Below are positions 58,210 to 64,000 of a DNA stretch of 64,000 bases, piece after piece; the first letter of the stretch is position 1; every line of letters begins with the position of its first letter. The stretch is from NCBI GenBank assembly GCA_003212555.1, contig QCPK01000001.1, positions 1-64,000 of the forward strand, in the 5' to 3' direction. Both the position numbers and the translations under genes were made by a program. This DNA is from Prochlorococcus sp. AG-436-K22 (GTDB lineage: Bacteria; Cyanobacteriota; Cyanobacteriia; PCC-6307; Cyanobiaceae). Under the pieces are notes generated by a model, which ran no database searches, had not been told where the DNA came from, and saw only the letters and a list, made by a program, of their open reading frames with translations.

Positions 58210-58242
58210 TTTCAAGTCATGATTTTTCTATGGAAAGTGTTG

Positions 58243-58281
58243 AAAAAAAGAGAGAGGCTTAAGCAAGCCTTTCTCTTTTTT
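58243..58281 (-). terminator. intrinsic terminator after the pcb pseudogene
   Basis: On the minus strand, AGAGAAAGGCTT pairs with AAGCCTCTCTCT around a short loop (one mismatch), followed by a run of seven T's. It lies just downstream of the last codons of the decayed pcb and is probably its original terminator; the A-run on the other side makes it possibly bidirectional. Confidence 0.8.
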
Positions 58282-58317
58282 AGCTAAATAAGCCCATTAG
58301 CTGTTGTTCTAGGTTTC

Positions 58318-59052
58318 TCATCCAGCTGTGATTTTCGCCTCCTCCATATTGTAAAAATCTTTACCGATTCTTTTGAAATCAAAGCCCATGCTCTAAGCGC
58401 ATACCATAGATGGCCTTATAGGCAAAAGAAGCCTAGGCAGAAATGTACATTTAATAGCCAAGCTCTTGCATTATGCATTTCTGCAGGAAGGGTGTTTGCA
58501 GTATCGGTAAAATAAGGAGCAAACTCAAATTCAAGCTTTAACGCATCACCATAAAGATCTGTTGTATAAATTGTGGTATTCGTAGCGCACAAAATGCAGC
58601 TACAAGAGCCAATAAAAATAAGATGATGTCCAAAAATAATAGTCAGCCTATCTGGATCATCCCATTCAAAATAAAATTTCTTTGCTCTTGATTTTTCGGG
58701 ATAATTACCAAGGTCTACTTCATATCTCATAGAGTGGAGGAGGCCTCCAGCCCCTAATACAGCAGAAAATATGAGATGAATACAGCGATTACTTTGAATC
58801 CATAAGGTTCGCTAATAACCCCATTTGAGATTCCACAAATTCCCACTCCAGCTAGATGAGGCAAGCAAATAACGTTTTAGTTACCCATCGGAATTTATGA
58901 GTCGTATCGAGCTAGTTCAAAGAGAATCAATCCAACAGCCGAAAACATCATCAAACCTGCATGTGCAGCAATGATTTCCCGGATCGGTTCGTCACCCCTG
59001 AGTTACTCGCGTAACAGTCTTAGGTAACGTTGGGCTCCCCATAAGTCTGCAC
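58318..59052 (-). pseudogene. pcb chlorophyll-binding antenna gene, decayed with internal deletion
   Basis: From GTG 59052 (minus) the sequence reads VQTYGEPNVT, stop, ASNSGVTNRSG, frameshift, EIIAAHAGLMMFSAV, ILFELARYDS, stop, LPHLAGVGICGISNGVI, then after a further stop/shift GAGGLLHSMRYE, and EWDDPDRLTIIFGHHLIFIG. Here about 130 codons are missing, in frame, and the end of a Pcb follows: CATNTTIY, APYFTDT, HNARAWLLNVHF, a stop in place of Gln, GHLWYALRA, a shift, MGFDFKRIGKDF, TGA 58318. It parallels the intact pcb at 63449. At least five disruptions. Confidence 0.93.
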
Positions 59053-59279
59053 GAGAGTAATTATTAAAAGGCCTGTTAAATTATTTGAGTCTTATTAAAG
59101 TAAGTAATCACATTTCATATTGCTTATTATAATTATATCTTTTATACTTATAATTGTATTGATCTTCCATTTTTTTTGTGTCTAAATTTCTTAAAAACAC
59201 TGTTAAAGGCAACTCTTACAACTTTAACTAAAAACTTTGATTCAATTTTTGGATGACAGTAAAGTCTTTTTTATAGAAA
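59053..59279. other. AT-rich gap between pcb pseudogene and AhpC/TSA-like gene
   Basis: No ORF or hairpin of note. It should hold the former pcb promoter (minus strand) and the promoter of the plus-strand gene. Strongly AT-rich. Confidence 0.5.
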
Positions 59280-60005
59280 ATGAATCATCTTGATGGCAAG
59301 TATATAGTTAGTACTTTCGAGAAGGGATTTAATAGGAAATTTTCTGAGAGAAAAAATCTATTTATAGTATTAGGATTATTAGGTGATCTTGATAGTTTTG
59401 AATATGTTCAGTCCTTAATAAGATGCTTGGATAAATTAAATAGAAGTGGTATAGATTTGTTTATAGTTGGTATTGGTAATAAATCTTCTAAAGAAAGATT
59501 TTGCAACTATACCAAACTTCCTTATAAATATCTAAAAGTAATTGAGAATTCATATTTCCATGACACACTTTGTTTAGATAAAGGACTAAAAATTTCAACT
59601 ATTCCTATAATAAATTTAATGTTAATGTGTTTGGGATTTGCTTCTCCTGGAACAATATCAGAGGTCTTGCGAGGTTATATTGGTGATAGTAAAGCAAAAA
59701 AATTATTTACGAATAGTGATACATCACCAAAATTTTCTTTTTTGAATGTTAATGAGAAGTTTTTTGATCGTATTAACAAATTAGATAGTCAAAGACCATT
59801 TGAGTTGGCTACACTTAGATTGATGAATATGGTTGAGGTTTTATCAAATTGGGAAATATATATGATGGATGGAGAGAACCTTACTCAACGTTCAGCTACA
59901 TTTCTAGTTGATTCTAATTATCATCTATTATATTCATATTACACTAAAGGCTTGTTAGGATTTTCAGAAAATATGTCAAATCCACTAGAATTCTTAGAAT
60001 TATGA
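59280..60005 (+). CDS. AhpC/TSA-like (PRXL2-type) thioredoxin-fold protein
   Basis: 241 residues. Resembles the AhpC/TSA_2 peroxiredoxin-like family of marine picocyanobacteria: LFIVLGLLGDLDSFEYVQSL near the start, LDKLNRSGIDLFIVGIGNKS, ERFCNYTKLPYKYLKV with one Cys, then the conserved LMCLGFASPGTISEVLRGYI and GDSKAKKLF. The Cys in RFCNYTKLP is downstream of the usual peroxidatic position, so peroxidase activity is uncertain. Composition is more AT-rich than in the left part of the window. Start ATG 59280. Confidence 0.68.
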   Translation: MNHLDGKYIVSTFEKGFNRKFSERKNLFIVLGLLGDLDSFEYVQSLIRCLDKLNRSGIDLFIVGIGNKSSKERFCNYTKLPYKYLKVIENSYFHDTLCLDKGLKISTIPIINLMLMCLGFASPGTISEVLRGYIGDSKAKKLFTNSDTSPKFSFLNVNEKFFDRINKLDSQRPFELATLRLMNMVEVLSNWEIYMMDGENLTQRSATFLVDSNYHLLYSYYTKGLLGFSENMSNPLEFLEL

Positions 60006-60024
60006 ATATAGCTTTAGGAACTAT

Positions 60025-60240
60025 ATGAAAAATTTATTCTGCACAAGATGTGGTTCGAATAATATTGTTGCCGACAGAGCATTGGCTGGACGTCTGGTTT
60101 GTTCTAAGTGTGGATGTTCTTCTATAAAAGCATCTTCAATTTATATTCCTGGTGGAATTACCATTTTCCTATCCCGTAATAAAAAATTAATTGTAATTAG
60201 TTTATTCTTTTTAGTTTTATTTTTCATATTATTAGATTAA
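60025..60240 (+). CDS. zinc-ribbon membrane protein, 71 aa
   Basis: Two CxxC knuckles, FCTRCGSNNIVAD and LVCSKCGCSS (residues 5-33), form a zinc ribbon of the TFIIB/rubredoxin type, followed by a strand and one C-terminal hydrophobic helix (LIVISLFFLVLFFILL, about 54-70). A membrane-tethered zinc ribbon; function unknown. It lies 19 bases after the AhpC/TSA-like gene, so the two are likely an operon. Its stop is one base from the stop of the convergent ABC gene. Confidence 0.75.
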   Translation: MKNLFCTRCGSNNIVADRALAGRLVCSKCGCSSIKASSIYIPGGITIFLSRNKKLIVISLFFLVLFFILLD

Positions 60241-60241
60241 G

Positions 60242-61030
60242 TTATATTTTAGGAAATGCTCTCCAGTAGCCATCTTGATTAACTAGATTTAATTTATAAT
60301 CATAGAGGTTGCTGATATTACTTGTAGTCATTACCTTTGAGGGCTTCCCATCATTAATTATTTCACCTTTCTTAAGTAGGATTATTCTACTTACCTCAGG
60401 TATGATCGACTCTATGTTGTTTGTTGTATAGAATATCGTCACGCCTAATTTTAATAATTCTCTTAGATTACTTAATAATAAATACCTCGATTTTAAGTCT
60501 AGATTAGTTGTTGGCTCATCTAATATAAGAATCTTAGGTTGGTTAATAATTGCTCTAGCGATTAAAACTTTCCTTTTTTGACCATCTGATAATTGAGAAT
60601 AAAATTTATTTGGGAAGTCTATATTTAGTTTATGCATAACTTTAATTAATCTCATATCATGCTCTGAGCTTATCTTCATTTTATTTATTAAACCAAAAGT
60701 TCCTTGAAATCCAGAGATAATTATGTCGCTTACTTTCATATGACTTTTAATTCTATGATCTATCTCTGAAGATACAAATCCTATCTTTGATCTCAGCTCC
60801 CATATATTTATATTCTTTGAATTGAATAACTTTATATGAGAATTTTTCGAATAAATAGGATACTTTAATTTTGTAATCGTCTTTAGGATTGTAGACTTAC
60901 CTGATCCATTGGCTCCTATTAATACTGTATTTTGACCTATTTCAAGTGATAGGTTTATATTGTTGATTATATTATTTTGTTTATAACTTATATTTATATT
61001 TTTAAGTTCAAGCCAATTAGCATTTCTCAA
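60242..61030 (-). CDS. ABC transporter ATP-binding protein, coupled to an upstream membrane peptide
   Basis: ATPase of about 262 residues. I place the start at TTG 61030, where TTGA overlaps the stop of the 33-residue membrane peptide gene; the longer frame to 61063 would overlap that gene. Walker A IGANGSGKSTILK, Q-loop region IGFVSSEIDHRI, signature LSDGQKRKVLIARA (Asp for the usual Gly), Walker B ILILDEPTTNLDLKS. It looks most like ModF/YlmA-type soluble ABC proteins. No permease gene follows. Very Ile/Asn/Lys-rich. Confidence 0.82.
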   Translation of the reverse strand: MRNANWLELKNINISYKQNNIINNINLSLEIGQNTVLIGANGSGKSTILKTITKLKYPIYSKNSHIKLFNSKNINIWELRSKIGFVSSEIDHRIKSHMKVSDIIISGFQGTFGLINKMKISSEHDMRLIKVMHKLNIDFPNKFYSQLSDGQKRKVLIARAIINQPKILILDEPTTNLDLKSRYLLLSNLRELLKLGVTIFYTTNNIESIIPEVSRIILLKKGEIINDGKPSKVMTTSNISNLYDYKLNLVNQDGYWRAFPKI

Positions 61031-61128
61031 AGCATACCACTCCACATTGAATATAATTCCCAACTAGAAAATAAAAAGATAGCCAGGTAAAGCCAATTTA
61101 ACCATACTGGTCTGGGGTTTTCATTCAT
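61027..61128 (-). CDS. 33-aa single-pass membrane peptide, coupled between Rieske oxygenase and ABC ATPase
   Basis: ATG 61128 overlaps the TAA of the oxygenase (TAATG), and its TGA 61027 overlaps the TTG start of the ABC gene (TTGA). The peptide is MNENPRPVWLNWLYLAIFLF with SSWELYSMWSGML: a polar head, one Trp-flanked hydrophobic helix and a short tail. Stop-start contact at both ends is strong evidence that it is translated. It could be the membrane part that the otherwise orphan ATPase lacks, or a small subunit of the oxygenase; both are inference. Confidence 0.7.
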   Translation of the reverse strand: MNENPRPVWLNWLYLAIFLFSSWELYSMWSGML

Positions 61129-62385
61129 TATAAAATTATCAGGCAAACTACTCCTATAGGAATGAGGATCCGAATAGCTACGTTTACTAAAATACTTTTA
61201 TTGTTTTGTTTTTCAAGTGTTGGGTTTGCAGGAGGATAAAGCATAGCTTGATCTTCATGAACGGTGTTTGTATTTGAGTCTTTAGGATGCAATTGCCAAG
61301 GGTGGTCTTTTATATCTGAGCTTTTAAACCAATCCCAATAATATTGAACCATTTTATCTTCTCCAAGTAATTTTACATTATCTTTTTCAATGTAGCCCAT
61401 CTGATTATTGTAGGTTTGTGTCCTTAAAATCATATAGTCCTCAGAGAAGACCTTGTAGAAAACTCTATGTTGCAATTGCTTAAATAAAAGCAGGTTTGTT
61501 AGAAGTTTGCTTTTCATGAATTTTCTATAGTGTCTTACAATTACTCTTGCTTTATTTTTTTGCAAGGGGTATATGGTCTAGAACTTGAATATATCTTGCT
61601 TCTTCAGGCTCTCCCTTATAGATAACTATTCTTCCAGGTGGTAAGAATTTTATTCTTATGAACTCGCCTTTGGACTTATCTTTATATTTGTATTTGCTTT
61701 CTATTTGATTTTCTTCTCTGGTTATTTCTTGATTGAAGCTTGTTATAACGTCTCTATTTACATCATTGTCAGGAATTGTATCACCATGAACCCAGAATAA
61801 ATGAAGTATATCAAGGTGATTTTCTATGATTCGTGCCCAGTCACATTTGAAATCAACTACTACTTCTTCATATTTGTAGCTTGAAATATCAAATCCATAA
61901 CTATTAAGCAACCTATTATTTATATTATCGGCTACGACGAAGTCACTTAGGTTGGTTTTCGCTTTTCCATTATAATATATATATACGTAGCCACCTATCT
62001 CTTTACATATGTACTGATAAAGATGGATTTTGGATGCATAATTATCGTAGTTTGAATCTACAATATGGTTACAGGTTATACGACTTAAATTTGTACATTC
62101 ACCTGTAGATGAGTATCTTGCACCGTGATATGGGCATACTAGTTCCCCATCTATAACTTCACCTCCAATAAATGAGGCCCCTCTATGTGGGCAAAGATCC
62201 TTAACACATCTCAGATTTGATTCCTTGTCTTTATATATAACTAGTGGCTCATTATAAATTGTAAAATTATAAGGTTTCTTGTTATTAATATCTTTTGAAC
62301 TACATATTGCGTACCAACCCAAAAGTCCATTCTTAAGTTGATTGTCTGGCTTTTTTGGTTTAGCACTTAACGTTTTTTTTATCAT
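61128..62385 (-). pseudogene. Rieske oxygenase of the PaO/Lls1 type, split by a frameshift in a 7-A run
   Basis: Pheophorbide a oxygenase/Lls1-like monooxygenase. The first part (ATG 62385 to TAA 61552) has the Rieske 2Fe-2S ligands CPHRGASF (Cys65, His67) and CPYHGARY (Cys84, His87) and the mononuclear iron motif ENHLDILHLFWVH (Asp192, His195, His200). Its frame ends at the A7 run 61555-61561 with PLAKK-stop. The second part, in the +1 frame (to TAA 61128), continues NKARVIVRHYRKF, DYMILRTQTYN, VKLLGEDKMVQYYWDW, TVHEDQAMLYPP, then a C-terminal membrane helix. One fewer A would join them into about 420 residues. It may be a real mutation, a sequencing error, or rescued by slippage. Confidence 0.82.
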
Positions 62386-62663
62386 TTATTGATGAGATAG
62401 CATTAGTGGAAGAGCTTTCCCTTCCAAGGTTAACTTTATTAAATTGTGCAATTTCGTCTTCGTTCATAACTGATTTGACATTAAAAGAGCGAGATTTTCT
62501 TTTAAGCCAATTTTGATACTAGCTTATACGGTGGTCAAAAGACGTTTGCTGGTGTTATTTCAAAGGACTGTAACTTGCCTCAACAATGGATATTCTATAA
62601 GTACTTAACTCGAGGTTTGAATTTGTATTGGGTGATTACAGAAGGATCTTGCTTTTGACTTTC
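62386..62663. other. gap upstream of the Rieske oxygenase gene
   Basis: Contains the promoter region for the oxygenase unit. A 35-codon minus-strand frame (ATG 62467 to TAA 62360) overlaps the oxygenase start by 26 bases; open sequence extends upstream of that ATG to about 62518. It may be the tail of an older gene. A short open plus-strand frame at about 62535-62658 lacks a start codon. Neither is convincing. Confidence 0.4.
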
Positions 62664-62843
62664 TTATGCAGCCTGTTTAGTTCGTAAATACTCAGTGGCT
62701 TCTTCGATGTTATTGCAGAACTTGCATGATCCTAAGTAGCAACCTAAATAACGTTGAAATAGTCTTTTGCCCCCAGTGAGTGGATATGTATGAACCGTTC
62801 CTCCTTGGGGTGTGCTGTGGACTAGCTCTGGTAAGGCAACCAT
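62664..62843 (-). CDS. small conserved-looking protein, 59 aa, unknown
   Basis: ATG 62843 to TAA 62664 (minus): MVALPELVHSTPQGGTVHTY, then PLTGGKRLFQRYLGCYLGSC, KFCNNIEEATEYLRTKQAA. The composition is well balanced for protein in a strongly AT-rich region, with Cys35, Cys40 and Cys43 grouped in GCYLGSCKFC, which could bind a metal. A different minus-strand frame over the same bases is longer by one residue (62710-62892) but has poor composition, so I prefer this one. No family recognised. Confidence 0.6.
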   Translation of the reverse strand: MVALPELVHSTPQGGTVHTYPLTGGKRLFQRYLGCYLGSCKFCNNIEEATEYLRTKQAA

Positions 62844-63448
62844 TTACTTCAATTGTTTTTCTAAAAATGCATTTTTTGTATTGAATTCGCAATGGGTATT
62901 TTTTACTAACTAGCTCTTGACATTTTTAAATCCTCGTCATTTTTCTATTTCCTTTTCTATTTTCTAATAAGTTTACAAAAAAAGAGCTCTTATATATAGT
63001 TAAAAGAGCTTAAAAGACCTTTTAATACATCATTGTATCGATTTTATATTATTTATTTATATATAGTTTTTAAGCGGATAGGTTTTAAGACTTTCTCTGC
63101 GGATAGTGTTAATTCTTTTTTTAGATACACTGTCTTTAGTTTAATTATTTAATTCCTTGAATAAAAAATAATCTTGAAATATTTTATTTGATTTTATTTA
63201 AATAATTAAATCTTTAAAATTAAAAACATATCATTAACCTATTTTCTCTAGAGTGTAATTGTCTTTGTCCTTTTTTGCTTTGATTGACGGTAGGGGGGGT
63301 GGTTTGTTTTGTTCGCTTGGCAGCATATATAACCAGAAAAGCAAAAAATGATTGCGATAGATAACAGTTTCACTAAGCGATGTAAAGTTTTTAGCCTTCT
63401 CTGGCAACTTCTGTATATCTTAGATCGGTATTCTATTACATATTACTC
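62844..63448. other. 605-base AT-rich intergenic region upstream of pcb
   Basis: Very AT-rich with no convincing gene. It contains a hairpin AGCTCTT ... AAGAGCT (about 62984-63010) that may be a terminator, two copies of GCGGATAG (about 63074-63081 and 63101-63108) and a G-rich run of seven G's near 63293-63299. The pcb promoter must lie in the right half; a short frame at 63348-63602 overlaps the true pcb start in another frame and is not real. Confidence 0.5.
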
Positions 63449-64000
63449 GTGCAGACCTACGGAGACCCCAACGTTTCCTATGCATGGTATGCGGCAAATG
63501 CTGGAGCTGTTACAAACAAATCTGGCAGATTCATTTCATCGCATATTGCGCATACGGGCCTCATTTGCTTCGGAGCCGGTGCAAACACTCTTTTTGAATT
63601 AGCTCGTTACAACCCTGATGTGCCAATGGGCGCTCAAGGACTAGTTGTTCTTCCTCATCTTGCAGGACTTGGCTTAGGTGGCATATCTAATGGTGTTTTT
63701 ACTGACACTTATCAGTTGCTTGTAGTTGGCATTCTTCATCTGATCCTTTCAGGTGTATATGCTGGCGGCGGAATGCTTCACGCCTTTAGATACGAGGAAA
63801 AACTAGAAAGTTATCCTTCAACATCAAGAGCAAGTAAGTTTAAGTTTGATTGGAATGATCCAGACAGACTTACCTTTATTCTTGGTCACCATTTACTTTT
63901 TCTTGCCGGCGGCAACATTCAGTTCGTTGAATGGGCTAAGTGGCATGGAATATATGATCCTGCAGCTGGAGCCGTTCGTCAGGTTGAATACAACCTTGAC
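63449..64000 (+). CDS. prochlorophyte divinyl-chlorophyll a/b-binding antenna protein Pcb, 3' partial
   Basis: Six-helix membrane antenna protein related to CP43/IsiA; it gathers light for the photosystems and, in Prochlorococcus, replaces phycobilisomes. From GTG 63449 the 184 codons run off the window end. Read: VQTYGDPNVSYAWYAANAG, SGRFISSHIAHTGLICFGA, LFELARYNPDVPMGAQGL, VLPHLAGLGLGGISNGVF, AGGGMLHAFRYEEKLES, FDWNDPDRLTFILGHHL, and VEWAKWHGIYDPAAGAVRQV. The first start residues after GTG match Pcb QTYG. Which pcb it is (A-H) cannot be told from half a gene. Confidence 0.95.
   Translation, partial: MQTYGDPNVSYAWYAANAGAVTNKSGRFISSHIAHTGLICFGAGANTLFELARYNPDVPMGAQGLVVLPHLAGLGLGGISNGVFTDTYQLLVVGILHLILSGVYAGGGMLHAFRYEEKLESYPSTSRASKFKFDWNDPDRLTFILGHHLLFLAGGNIQFVEWAKWHGIYDPAAGAVRQVEYNLD

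Noticed and set aside
58416..58730. Open frame of 104 codons that could be called a hypothetical gene
   Set aside because: It is an internal piece of the pcb pseudogene; both ends continue in other frames as Pcb sequence.
61128..61565. Separate 145-residue gene
   Set aside because: It is the second half of the Rieske oxygenase after the A7 frameshift; its start TTG lies inside the first half.
62360..62467. 35-codon minus-strand ORF overlapping the oxygenase start
   Set aside because: Polar, low-information sequence with no ribosome site; open frame extends upstream without a start. Could be a remnant, but support is too weak.
62710..62892. 60-residue minus-strand frame
   Set aside because: The overlapping frame 62664-62843 has much better protein-like composition.
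63348..63602. 84-residue plus-strand frame
   Set aside because: Overlaps the well-supported pcb start in a different frame and has poor composition.
1..64000. tRNA and rRNA genes
   Set aside because: I looked through the intergenic gaps by eye and saw no cloverleaf with a GTTCGA-type T-loop; a covariance search would be needed to be certain.

Overview
This window comes from the chromosome of a marine picocyanobacterium, almost certainly a low-light Prochlorococcus. I infer this from AT-rich DNA with compact operons, a prochlorophyte chlorophyll-binding antenna gene (pcb) running off the right end, a second, decayed pcb copy, geranylgeranyl reductase (chlP), a bifunctional glpX-type Calvin-cycle phosphatase, and many conserved families typical of Prochlorococcus and marine Synechococcus. 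I did not assign a strain. I found no rRNA, no convincing tRNA, no CRISPR array and no insertion sequence.

Left part (1-33 kb) is housekeeping core. It starts inside a DevA-type ABC ATPase gene, followed by a glycosyltransferase, rpsB-tsf with a possible autoregulatory leader, recG, a VanX-like dipeptidase, sulfite reductase, glyS, chlP, a VanY-like carboxypeptidase, typA, the LptB and LptF/G lipopolysaccharide export genes and the ccsA cytochrome c maturation gene. A carbon and tetrapyrrole block follows (rpe, glpX, hemA, glgC, gnd, pgl), then ilvD, upp, a lumenal pentapeptide protein, a CobW metallochaperone with a Glu-His microsatellite, purS and purQ.

The middle (33-50 kb) is mostly on the minus strand: class II aldolase, a decayed class I aldolase, a Gfo/Idh oxidoreductase, accD, a short prepilin peptidase, prk, leuB, lpxD, proB and a run of conserved cyanobacterial genes of poorly known function (YqeG phosphatase, DUF3727, ruvX, a CofE-like membrane protein, a lumenal thioredoxin-like protein, DUF3685) ending in hisA. 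Calvin-cycle and related genes (glpX, rpe, fba, prk) are spread through the window.

The right part (50-64 kb) becomes more variable. It holds a PPC-glutaredoxin fusion, an SDR protein, nth, an iron-type ABC ATPase with an altered Walker A motif, ferritin and a Crp/Fnr regulator. A gene-poor AT-rich segment of about 4.4 kb then lies between two pcb copies in inverted orientation: a pcb pseudogene (58318-59052, minus) and an intact pcb (63449 onward, plus). Inside it, the minus strand carries an apparent translationally coupled unit: a Rieske oxygenase of the pheophorbide a oxygenase/Lls1 type broken by a 7-A homopolymer frameshift, a 33-residue membrane peptide too short for routine gene calling, and an ABC ATPase. 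This unit and the two decayed paralogues are the most interesting content of the window.
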